A stretch of 64,000 nt of DNA from Hydractinia symbiolongicarpus (taxonomy: Eukaryota; Cnidaria; Hydrozoa; Anthoathecata; Hydractiniidae), in NCBI RefSeq assembly GCF_029227915.1, contig NC_079884.1, positions 29,390,001 to 29,454,000 of the forward strand. The letters are read 5' to 3'. The notes under the pieces are model-generated. The model ran no database searches. It was not told the DNA's origin and was given only the letters and a program-made list of their open reading frames with translations. This document shows, one piece after another, positions 1-10,274 of the stretch. The first letter of the stretch is position 1, and every line of letters begins with the position of its first letter. A program made the translations under genes and the position numbers.

Positions 1-373
1 CTTTGACCTTATAAATGTGATAAATGAGACAGTTTGACTACAAGAAATAACATTCTTATTAATATGACATAATTGCTGGAACTCAGCGATTACACTGGGC
101 GCTGCGGTAGCGTTTTATTTAAAAATTAGGATAAATAAGTCTTTTTTTACTGTGGGATCAATCCTGGCGGTTAGCACGCGCTGAACAAATAGGAACAGTT
201 TCAAAGACTACATTTCATTGACTTTCTAGCGGTTTAAATCCGTTTGAGTTACAACCGTTGCGTCACATATTCGTACCAACATGTATTTAGCGATAGTATT
301 CGGATATTCCTAGGTTGCATCGCTTTTAACAGTGAAACGATTGTCTGTGGGACTTAATTGAACTGATTTTGGA
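1..373. repeat. Representative monomer (monomer 1) and its internal layout
   Basis: The order of elements is as follows. A TATAAA-containing start lies at 11-16. The AAGAA/TTCTT dyad is near 43-58. TGACATAATTGCTGGAACTC and CAGCGATTACACTGGGCGCTG lead into a GC hairpin region at about 83-113. An A/T-rich core with a T7 tract spans 114-148. ACTGTGGGA is at 149-157, and the CpG-rich GCACGCGCTGAA block is at 174-185. CAGTTTCAAAGAC and TTTCATTGAC follow at about 197-222. CCGTTTGAGTT starts at 240. The most conserved block is 258-290, and an ACAGT dyad begins near 330. Monomer 1 carries TCTGT where most copies have ACTGT. It contains 16 CpG by hand count. Stop codons occur in all frames and no open frame crosses a monomer. 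Confidence 0.9.
258..290. other. Most conserved block of the monomer
   Basis: The 33-bp stretch contains TTGCGTCA (258-265) and TTCGTACCAACATGT (270-284). It is recognisable in nearly every monomer except the three with the 71-bp deletion. Recurrent variants are GGTTGGGGGACAT, GGTCGCGTCAC, GTTGCGTCATTTATTCG and AACATGTTATTAGAG. Strong conservation against a changing background makes it the best candidate for a protein-binding site, which is inference. Confidence 0.7.
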
Positions 374-414
374 GTTTGTCCTGATAAATGGGATAAATGA
401 GCCAGTTTGACTAA

Positions 415-430
415 AAGAAATAACATTCTT
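415..430. other. Dyad AAGAA-N6-TTCTT (representative copy)
   Basis: AAGAAATAACATTCTT has perfect 5-bp arms around ATAACA. It is present in most monomers about 42 bp after the monomer start. AAGTGACATTC-type monomers keep both arms, while AGGAGGAAAC monomers lose the left arm. Confidence 0.85.
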
Positions 431-471
431 CATAATTTGACATGATTGCTGGAACTCAGCGATTACACTGG

Positions 472-486
472 GCGCTGTGGTAGCGC
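472..486. other. GC-rich hairpin GCGCT-N5-AGCGC (representative copy)
   Basis: GCGCTGTGGTAGCGC has perfect 5-bp G+C-rich arms with loop GTGGT. The stem is intact in many monomers, is weakened in GCGCTGCGGTAGCGTT copies and is broken in GACCCTGTGGTAGCGC copies. CTGTCGTAGCGC copies keep the arms with a changed loop. Confidence 0.85.
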
Positions 487-1346
487 TTTATTAAAAAATT
501 AAGATAAATAAGTCATTTTTTACTGTGGGAGTAATCCTTGCCGTTAGTTCGCGCTGAAGAAATAGAAACAGTTTCAAAAACTACATTTCATTGACTTCTT
601 GGCGGTATCAATCCATTTGAATTACAACGGTTGCGTCACATATTCGTACCAACATGTATTTAGTGATATCTTTCCGATATTACTAAGTTATATCGCTTTT
701 AACAGTGAAACGATTGACTGTGGAACTTAATTGAACTAATTTGGGACTGTGACCTTATAAATGTGATAAGTGAGCCAACTGGACTCCAAGAAATAACATT
801 CTTCTAAATTTGACATGATTGCTGGAACTCAGCGATGACACTGGGCGCTGTGGTAGCACTTTATTAAAAAATTAAGATAAATAAGTCATTTTTTACTGTG
901 GGACTAATCCTTGCCGTCAGTTCGCGCTGAAGAAATAGAGACAGTTTCAAAAACTACATTTCATTGACTTTCGAACGGTGTCAAACAGGTTGAGTTACAA
1001 CGGTTGCGTCACATGTTCGTACCAACATGTATTTAATGATTTTTTTCCGATATTACTAATTTGTATCGCTTTTAACAGTGAAACGATTGACTGTGTGACT
1101 TAATTGAACTGATTCTGGATTGTGACCTTATAAATGCGATAAATGAGCCAATTGGACTCCAAGGAATAACATTCTTCTTAATTCGACATGATTGCTGGAA
1201 TTCAGCGAGTACACTAGGCTCTGTGGTAGCGCTTTATTTAAAAATTTAGATAAATAAATCTTTTTTTACTGTGGGACTAATCCTGGCCGTTATCGTGCGC
1301 TGAAGAAATAGAAACAGTTTCAAAAACTACATTTCATTGACTTTCT

Positions 1347-1376
1347 AACGGTGTCAATCCGTTTGAGTTACAACGG
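1347..1376. other. Three alternating arms AACGG / CCGTT / AACGG
   Basis: AACGG (1347-1351), CCGTT (1359-1363) and AACGG (1372-1376) let the central arm pair with either neighbour, with 7- and 8-base loops. The right-hand hairpin CCGTTTGAGTTACAACGG is the more common in the window. CCATTTGAATTACAACGG copies break it. Confidence 0.82.
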
Positions 1377-1447
1377 TTGCGTCATATATTCGTACCAACA
1401 TGTATTTAGTGATTTTTTGCCGATATTACTAAGTTGTATCGCTTTTA

Positions 1448-1467
1448 ACAGTGAAACGATTGACTGT
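1448..1467. other. Dyad ACAGT-N10-ACTGT (representative copy)
   Basis: ACAGTGAAACGATTGACTGT has perfect 5-bp arms. It lies near the monomer end in most copies. GATTGACTCTGGG copies (for example 22206 and 30777) lose one base of the right arm. Confidence 0.82.
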
Positions 1468-2610
1468 GGGACTTAATTGAACTGATTTTGGACTGTGACC
1501 TTATAAGTATTATAAGTTAGACAATTGGACTCCAAGAAATAACATTCTTTTTAATTTAACATGATTGTGGGAACTCAGTGATTACACTGGGCTCTGTGGT
1601 AGCGCTTTATTTAAAAATTAAGATAAGTCAGTCATTTTTACTGTGGGACCAATCCTAGCCGTTAGCGAGCGCTGAAGATATAGAGACAGTTTCAAAAATT
1701 CCATTTCATTGACTTTCTAACAGTGTCAATCCGTTTGAGTTACAACGGTTGCGTCACATATTCGTACCAACATGTATTTAGCGATAGTATTCGGATATTA
1801 CTAGGTTGCATCGCTTTTAACAGTGAAACGTTTGACTGTGGGACTTAATTGAACTGACTTTGGACTTTGACCTTATAAATATGATAAATGAGACGGTTTG
1901 ACTACAAGAAATAACATTCTTATTAATCTGACATAATTGCTGGAACTCAGCGATTACACTGGGCGCTGCGGTAGCGTTTTATTTAAAAATTAGGATAAAT
2001 AAGTCTTTTTTTACTGTGGGACCAATCCTGGCGGTTAACACGCGCTGAACAAATAGGAACAGTTTCAAAGACTACATTTCATTGACTTTCTAGCGGTTTA
2101 AATCCGTTTGAGTTACAACCGTTGCGTCACATATTCGTACCAACATGTATTTAGCGATAGTATTCGGATATTCCTAGGTTGCATCGCTTTTAACAGTGAA
2201 ACGATTGACTGTGGGACTTAATTGAACTGATTTTGGACTTTGTCCTGATAAATGGAATAAATGAGCCAGTTTGACTAAAAGAAATAACATTCTTCATAAT
2301 TTGACATGATTGCTGGAACTCAGCGATTACACTGGGCGCTGTGGTAGCGCTTTATTAAAAAATTAAGATAAATAAGTCATTTTTTACTGTGGGAGTAATC
2401 CTTGCCCTTAGTTCGCGCTGAAGAAATAGAGACAGTTTCAAAAACTACATTTCATTGACTTCTTGGCGGTATCAATCCATTTGAATTACAACGGTTGCGT
2501 CACATATTCGTACCAACATGTATTTAGTGATATCTTTCCGATATTACTAAGTTGTATCGCTTTTAACAGTGAAACGATTGACTGTAAGACTTAATTAAAC
2601 TGCTTCTGGA

Positions 2611-3783
2611 CTGTGACCTGATAAATGTGATAAATGAGACAATTGGACTCCAAGAAATAACATTCTTCTTAATTTGACATAATTGCCGGAACTCAGCGAT
2701 TACACTGGGCGCTGTGGTAGCGCTTCATTTAAAAAGTTAGATAAATGAGTCATCATTTACTGTGGGACCAACCCTAGCCGTTATCGCGCGCTGAAGAAAT
2801 AGCGACAGATTCAAAAACTACATTTCACTGACTTTCTAACGGTGTCAGTCCGTTTGAGTTACAACGGTTGGGGGACATATTCGTACCAACATGTATTTAG
2901 CGATATTTTTCTGATATTACTAGGTTGCATCGCTTTTAACAGTGAAACGTTTGACTGTGGGACTTAATTGAACTGACTTTGGACTTTGGCCTTATAAATG
3001 TGATAAATGACTTTGACCTTATAAATGTGATAAATGAGGCAGTTTGACTACAAGAAATAACATTCTTATTAATCTGACATGATTGCCGGAACTCAGCGAT
3101 TACACTGGGCGCTGTGGTAGCGCTTCATTTAAAAATTTAAATAAATAATTTATTCTTCATTGTGGGACAAATCCTAGCCGTTATCGCGCGCTAAAGAAAT
3201 AGAGACAGTTTCAAAAACTACATTTCATTGACTTTCTAACGATGTCAATCCGTTTGAGTTACAACGGTTGCGTTATATATTCGTACCAACATGTATTTAG
3301 TGATCTTTTGCCGATATTACTAAGTTGCATCGCTTTTAACAGTGAAACGTTTGACTGTGGGACTTAATTGAACTGACTTTGGACTTTGGCCTTATAAATG
3401 TGATAAATGACTTTGACCTTATAAATGTGATAAATGAGACAACTGGACTCCAAGAAACAACATTCTTCTTAATTTGACATAATTGCCGGAACTCGGCGAT
3501 TACACTGGGCGCTGTGGTAGCGCTTCATTTAAAAATTTAGATAAATGAGTCATCATTTACTGTGGGACCAACCCTAGCCGTTATCGCGCGCTGAAAAAAT
3601 AGCGACAGATTCAAAAACTACATTTCACTGACTTTCTAACGGTGTCAGTCCGTTTGAGTTACAACGGTTGGGGGACATATTCGTACCAACATGTATTTAG
3701 CGATATTTTTCTCATATTACTAGGTGGCATCGCTTTTAACAGTGAAACGATTGACTGTGGAACTTAATTGAATTAACTTGGGA
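2611..3783. repeat. Block with 400-bp units carrying a 27-bp junction duplication
   Basis: Monomer 8 starts at 2611. At 2984-3010 a 27-bp piece beginning CTTTGGCCTTATAAATGTGA is followed directly by its near copy at 3011-3037, which begins CTTTGACCTTATAAATGTGA. The same arrangement recurs at 3384-3410 and 3411-3437, giving two successive units of 373+27 = 400 bp. Monomers 8 and 10 (2611 and 3411) are closely related, sharing AAATGAGTCATCATTTACTG and GGTTGGGGGACATATTC. The extended junction was therefore made once and then duplicated with its monomer. Confidence 0.9.
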
Positions 3784-4400
3784 CTGTGACCTTATAAATG
3801 TGAAAAGTGAGCCAACTGGACTCCAAGAAATAACATTCTTCTTAATTTGACATGATTGCCGAAACTCAGCGATTACACTGGGCGCTGTGGTAGCGCTTTA
3901 TTTAAAAATTAAGATAAATAAGTTATTTTTTGCAGTGGGACCAATCCTGGCCGTTAGCACGCGCTGAACAAATAGGAACAGTTTCAAAGACTACATTTCA
4001 TTGACTTTCTAGCGGTTTAAATCCGTTTGAGTTACAACCGTTGCGTCACATATTCGTACCAACATGTATTTAGCGATAGTATTCGGATATTCCTAGGTTG
4101 CATCGCTTTTAACAGTGAAACGATTGACTGTGGGACTTAATTGAACTGATTTTGGACTTTGTCCTTATAAATGGGATAAATGAGCTAGTTTGACTAAAAG
4201 AAATAACATTCTTCATAATTTGACATGATTGCTGGAACTCAGCGATTACACTGGGCGCTGTGGTAGCGCTTTATTAAAAAATTAAGATAAATAAGTCATT
4301 TTTTACTGTGAGACTAATCCTTGCCGTCAGTTCGCGCTGAAGAAATAGAGACAGTTTCAAAAACTACATTTCATTGACTTCTTGGCGGTATCAATCCATT

Positions 4401-4410
4401 TGAATCGCTT
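4401..4410. other. 71-bp deletion junction (first of three copies)
   Basis: Full-length relatives run CCATTTGAATTACAACGG through TTGCGTCA and TTCGTACC to TTATATCGCTTTT. Here TTTGAAT is joined directly to CGCTTTTAAC (junction 4405/4406). The same junction occurs at 5823/5824 and 7241/7242, exactly 1418 bp apart. The deletion removes the whole most-conserved block of the monomer. An AT on both sides could be microhomology. Confidence 0.93.
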
Positions 4411-4629
4411 TTAACAGTGAAACGATTGACTGTGGGACTTAATTGAACTGATTTTGGACTGTGACCTTATAAGTATTATAAGTTAGACAATTGGACTCCA
4501 AGAAATAACATTCTTTTTAATTTAACATGAATGTGGGAACTCAGTGATTACACTGGGCGCTGTGGTAGCGCTTTATTTAAAAATTAAGATAAATCAGTCA
4601 TTTTTACTGTGAGACCAATCCTAGCCGTT

Positions 4630-4639
4630 AGCGCGCGCT
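4630..4639. other. 10-bp CpG palindrome AGCGCGCGCT
   Basis: AGCGCGCGCT is its own reverse complement and is an alternating purine/pyrimidine GC run. It occurs in one set of monomers. Others read TCGCGCGCTG, GCACGCGCTG, GTTCGCGCTG or GTTCGCTCTG at the same place, so CpG number here varies with type. Confidence 0.85.
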
Positions 4640-7600
4640 GAAGATATAGAGACAGTTTCAAAAACTCCATTTCATTGACTTTCTAACAGTATCAATCCGT
4701 TTGAGTAACAACAGTTGCGTCACATATTCGTACCAATATGTGTTTAGCGATAGTATTCGGATATTACTAGGTTGCATCGCTCTTAACAGTGAAACGTTTG
4801 ACTGTGGGACTTAATTGAACTGACTTTGGACTTTGACCTTATAAATGTGATAAATGAGACAGTTTGACTACAAGAAATAACATTCTTATTAATCTGACAT
4901 AATTGCTGGATCTCAGCGATTACACTGGGCGCTGCGGTAGCGTTTTATTGAAAAATTAGGATAAGTAAGTCTTTTTTTACTGTGGGACCAATCCTAGCCG
5001 TTATCGTGCGCTGAAGAAATAGAGACAGTTTCAAAAACTACATTTCATTGACTTCTGGCGGTATCAATCCATTTGAATTGCAACGGTTGCGTCACATATT
5101 CGTACCAACATGTATTTAGTGATATCTTTCCGATATTACTAAGTTATATCGCTTTTAACATTGAAACGATTGACTGTGGAACTTAATTGAACTAACTTTG
5201 GACTGTGACCTTATAAATGTGATAAGTGAGCCAACTGGACTCCAAGAAATAACATTCTTCTTATATTGACATGATTGCCGAAACTCAGCGATTACACTGG
5301 GCGCTGTGGTAGCGCTTTATTTAAAAATTAAGATAAATAAGTTATTTTTGCAGTGGGACAAATCCTGGCCGTTAGCACGCGCTGAACAAATAGGAACAGT
5401 TTCAAAGACTACATTTCATTGACTTTCTAGCGTTTTAAATCCGTTTGAGTTACAACCGTTGCGTCACATATTCGTACCAACATGTATTTAGCGATAGTAT
5501 TTGGATATTCCTAGGTTGCATCGCTTTTAACAGTGAAACGATTGACTGTGGGACTTAATTGAACTGATTTTGGACTTTGTCCTTATAAATGGGATAAATG
5601 AGCTAGTTTGACTAAAAGAAATAACATTCTTCATAATTTGACATGATTGCTGGAACTCAGCGATTACACTGGGCGCTGTGGTAGCGCTTTATTAAAAAAT
5701 TAAGATAAATTAGTCATTTTTTACTGTGAGACTAATCCTTGCCGTCAGTTCGCGCTGAAGAAATAGAGACAGTTTCAAAAACTACATTTCATTGACTTCT
5801 TGGCGGTATCAATCCATTTGAATCGCTTTTAACAGTGAAACGATTGACTGTGGGACTTAATTGAACTGATTTTGGACTGTGACCTTATAAGTATTATAAG
5901 TTAGACAATTGGACTCCAAGAAATAACATTCTTTTTAATTTAACATGAATGTGGGAACTCAGTGATTACACTGGGCGCTGTGGTAGCGCTTTATTTAAAA
6001 ATTAAGATAAATCAGTCATTTTTACTGTGAGACCAATCCTAGCCGTTAGCGCGCGCTGAAGATATAGAGACAGTTTCAAAAACTCCATTTCATTGACTTT
6101 CTAACAGTATCAATCCGTTTGAGTAACAACAGTTGCGTCACATATTCGTACCAATATGTGTTTAGCGATAGTATTCGGATATTACTAGGTTGCATCGCTC
6201 TTAACAGTGAAACGTTTGACTGTGGGACTTAATTGAACTGACTTTGGACTTTGGCCTTATAAATGTGATAAATGAGACAGTTTGACTACAAGAAATAACA
6301 TTCTTATTAATCTGACATAATTGCTGGATCTCAGCGATTACACTGGGCGCTGCGGTAGCGTTTTATTGAAAAATTAGGATAAGTAAGTCTTTTTTTACTG
6401 TGGGACCAATCCTAGCCGTTATCGTGCGCTGAAGAAATAGAGACAGTTTCAAAAACTACATTTCATTGACTTCTGGCGGTATCAATCCATTTGAATTGCA
6501 ACGGTTGCGTCACATATTCGTACCAACATGTATTTAGTGATATCTTTCCGATATTACTAAGTTATATCGCTTTTAACATTGAAACGATTGACTGTGGAAC
6601 TTAATTGAACTAACTTTGGACTGTGACCTTATAAATGTGATAAGTGAGCCAACTGGACTCCAAGAAATAACATTCTTCTTATATTGACATGATTGCCGAA
6701 ACTCAGCGATTACACTGGGCGCTGTGGTAGCGCTTTATTTAAAAATTAAGATAAATAAGTTATTTTTGCAGTGGGACAAATCCTGGCCGTTAGCACGCGC
6801 TGAACAAATAGGAACAGTTTCAAAGACTACATTTCATTGACTTTCTAGCGTTTTAAATCCGTTTGAGTTACAACCGTTGCGTCACATATTCGTACCAACA
6901 TGTATTTAGCGATAGTATTTGGATATTCCTAGGTTGCATCGCTTTTAACAGTGAAACGATTGACTGTGGGACTTAATTGAACTGATTTTGGACTTTGTCC
7001 TTATAAATGGGATAAATGAGCTAGTTTGACTAAAAGAAATAACATTCTTCATAATTTGACATGATTGCTTGAACTCAGCGATTACACTGGGCGCTGTGGT
7101 AGCGCTTTATTAAAAAATTAAGATAAATTAGTCATTTTTTACTGTGAGACTAATCCTTGCCGTCAGTTCGCGCTGAAGAAATAGAGACAGTTTCAAAAAC
7201 TACATTTCATTGACTTCTTGGCGGTATCAATCCATTTGAATCGCTTTTAACAGTGAAACGATTGACTGTGGGACTTAATTGAACTGATTTTGGACTGTGA
7301 CCTTATAAGTATTATAAGTTAGACAATTGGACTCCAAGAAATAACATTCTTTTTAATTTAACATGAATGTGGGAACTCAGTGATTACACTGGGCGCTGTG
7401 GTAGCGCTTTATTTAAAAATTAAGATAAATCAGTCATTTTTACTGTGAGACCAATCCTAGCCGTTAGCGCGCGCTGAAGATATAGAGACAGTTTCAAAAA
7501 CTCCATTTCATTGACTTTCTAACAGTATCAATCCGTTTGAGTAACAACAGTTGCGTCACATATTCGTACCAATATGTGTTTAGCGATAGTATTCGGATAT

Positions 7601-8410
7601 TACTAGGTTGCATCGCTCTTAACAGTGAAACGTTTGACTGTGGGACTTAATTGAACTGACTTTGGACTTTGACCTTATAAATGTGATAAATGAGACAGTT
7701 TGACTACAAGAAATAACATTCTTATTAATCTGACATAATTGCTGGATCTCAGCGATTACACTGGGCGCTGCGGTAGCGTTTTATTGAAAAATTAGGATAA
7801 GTAAGTCTTTTTTTACTGTGATACCAATCCTAGCCGTTATCGTGCGCTGAAGAAATAGAGACAGTTTCAAAAACTACATTTCATTGACTTCTGGCGGTAT
7901 CAATCCATTTGAATTGCAACGGTTGCGTCACATATTCGTACCAACATGTATTTAGTGATATCTTTCCGATATTACTAAGTTATATCGCTTTTAACATTGA
8001 AACGATTGACTGTGGAACTTAATTGAACTAACTTTGGACTGTGACCTTATAAATGTGATAAGTGAGCCAACTGGACTCCAAGAAATAACATTCTTCTTAT
8101 ATTGACATGATTGCCGAAACTCAGCGATTACACTGGGCGCTGTGGTAGCGCTTTATTTAAAAATTAAGATAAATAAGTTATTTTTGCAGTGGGACAAATC
8201 CTGGCCGTTAGCACGCGCTGAACAAATAGGAACAGTTTCAAAGTCTACATTTCATTGACTTTCTAGCGGTTTAAATCCGTTTGAGTTACAACCGTTGCGT
8301 CACATATTCGTACCAACATGTATTTAGCGATAGTATTTGGATATTCCTAGGTTGCATCGCTTTTAACAGTGAAACGATTGACTGTGGGACTTAATTGAAC
8401 TGATTTTGGA

Positions 8411-10274
8411 CTTTGTCCTTATAAATGGGATAAATGAGCTAGTTTGACTAAAAGAAATAACATTCTTCTAAATTTGACATGATTGCGGGAACTCAGCGAT
8501 TACACTGGGCGCTGTGGTAGTGCTTCATTTAAGAATTTAAATAAATAAGTCATTCTTTATTGTGGGACCAATCCAAGCCGTTATCGCGCGCTGAAGAAAT
8601 AGAGACAGTTTCAAAAACTACATTTCATTGACTTCTTGACGGTATCAATCCATTTGAATTACAACGGTTGCGTCACATATTCGTACCAACATGTATTTAG
8701 CGATATTTTTCTCATATTACTAGGTTGCATCGCTTTTAACAGTGCAACGATTGACTGTGGGACTTAATTGAACTGATTTTGGACTGTGACCTTATAAGTA
8801 TTATAAGTTAGACAATTGGACTCCAAGAAATAACATTCTTTTTAATTTAACATGATTGTGGGAACTCAATGATTACACTGGGAGCTGTGGTAGCGCTTTA
8901 TTTAAAAATTAAGATAAATCAGTCATTTTTACTGTAAGACCAATCCTAGCCGTTAGCGCGCGCTGAAGATATAGAGACAGTTTCAAAAACTCCATTTCAT
9001 TGACTTTCTAACAGTATCAATCCGTTTGAGTTACAACGGTTGCGTCACATATTCGTACCAACATGTATTTAGCGATAGTATTCGGATATTACTAGGTTGC
9101 ATCGCTTTTAACAGTGAAACGTTTGACTGTGGGACTTAATTGAACTGACTTTGGACTTTGACCTTTTAAATGTGATAAATGAGACAGTTTGACTACAAGA
9201 AATAACATTCTTATTAATCTGACATAATTGCTGGATCTCAGCGATTAGACTGGGCGCTGCGGTAGCGTTTTATTGAAAAATTAGGATGAATAAGTCTTTT
9301 TTTACTGTGGGACCAATCCTAGCCGTTATTGCGCGCTGAAGAAATAGAGACAGTTTCAAATCATAAATTTCATTGACTTTCTACCGGTGTCAATCCGTTT
9401 GAGTTACAACGGTTGCGTTACATATTCGTACCAACATGTATTTAGTGATATCTTTCCGATATTACTAAGTTATATCGCTTTTAACAGTAAAACGATTGAC
9501 TGTGGAACTTAATTGAACTAACTTTGGACTGTGACCTTATAAATGTGATAAGTGAGCCAACTGGACTCCAAGAAATAACATTCTTCTTAATTTGACATGA
9601 TTGCCGAAACTCAGCGATTACACTGGGCGCTGTGGTAGCGCTTTATTTAAAAATTAAGATAAATAAGTTATTTTTTGCAGTGGGACAAATCCTGGCCGTT
9701 AGCACGCGCTGAACAAATAGGAACAGTTTCAAAGACTACATTTCATTGACTTTCTAGCGGTTTAAATCCGTTTGAGTTACAACCGTTGCGTCACATATTC
9801 GTACCAACATGTATTTAGCGATAGTATTTGGATATTCCTAGGTTGCATCGCTTTTAACAGTGAAACGATTGACTGTGGGACTCAATTGAACTGATTTTGG
9901 ACTTTGTCATTATAAATGGGATAAATGAGCTAGTTTGACTAAAAGAAATAACATTCTTCTAAATTTGACATGATTGCCGGAACTCAGCGATTACACTGGG
10001 CGCTGTGGTAGTGCTTCATTTAAGAATTTAAATAAATAAGTCATTCTTTATTGTGGGACCAATCCTAGCCGTTATCGCGCACTGAAGAAATAGAGACTGT
10101 TTCAAAAACTACATTTCATTGACTTCTTGGCGGTATCAATCCATTTGAATTACAACGGTTGCGTCACATATTCGTACCAACATGTATTTAGCGATATTTT
10201 TCTCATATTACTAGGTTGCATCGCTTTTAACAGTGAAACGATTGACTGTGGGACTTAATTGAACTGATTTTGGA
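8411..10274. repeat. Mixed full-length monomers between the 4-mer and 3-mer HORs
   Basis: Starts are 8411, 8784, 9156, 9529 and 9902. The 8411 and 9902 monomers share TTCTAAATTTGACATG and GTAGTGCTTCATTTAAGAATT. The 9156 monomer has a distinctive TTTCAAATCATAAATTTC stretch at about 9355-9372. The segment from about 9361 recurs 3728 bp downstream. Confidence 0.85.

Larger units (their letters stand above)
1..2610. repeat. Left block, monomers 1-7, with a 1864-bp 5-mer repeat
   Basis: Monomer starts are 1, 374, 747, 1120, 1493, 1865 and 2238. Monomers 1-2 (1 to about 740) reappear almost unchanged as monomers 6-7 (1865 to about 2604), an offset of 1864 bp or five monomers. The shared diagnostics are TTATTAAT/TCTGACATAATTGC with CTGCGGTAGCGTTTT in the first, and CTTTGTCCTGATAAATGG with CTAAAAGAAATAAC and TTAAAAAATTAAG in the second. 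Beyond about 2604 the match ends, because monomer 3 carries GCCAACTGG and monomer 8 carries GACAATTGG. The repeat is probably truncated by the left window edge. Confidence 0.85.
3784..8410. repeat. 1418-bp four-monomer HOR containing a 71-bp-deleted monomer
   Basis: Starts are 3784, 4157*, 4459, 4831, 5203, 5575*, 5877, 6249, 6621, 6993*, 7295, 7667 and 8039; asterisks mark 302-bp monomers. The pattern is 372+372+372+302 = 1418 bp. Equivalent positions match at 4459/5877/7295 and 4831/6249/7667. Copies differ at only a few bases that I noticed, for example CTTTGACC/CTTTGGCC at 4831/6249 and GATTGCTGG/GATTGCTTG near 5646/7064. The first partial unit (3784-4458) is slightly more diverged. At 8411 the truncated monomer is replaced by a full-length one of another type and the HOR ends. 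This is strong evidence of recent local amplification. Confidence 0.95.

Noticed and set aside
8-20. TATA-box promoter in every monomer (CTTATAAATG)
   Set aside because: TATAAA is present, but in an AT-rich repeat it is weak evidence and no transcript feature is visible. It is noted only as part of the monomer layout.
251-265. Pol III box B-like GGTTGCGTC
   Set aside because: It does not fit the GGTTCGANTCC box B, and no box A is found at a suitable distance.
415-430. Heat-shock element at AAGAAATAACATTCTT
   Set aside because: GAA and TTC are 6 bases apart instead of 2, and there is no third unit, so it does not match nGAAnnTTCnnGAAn.
2984-3037. Assembly error causing the 27-bp double junction
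   Set aside because: The same junction occurs twice at 400-bp spacing with different downstream monomers, which fits a real duplicated event. Reads would be needed to exclude an error completely.
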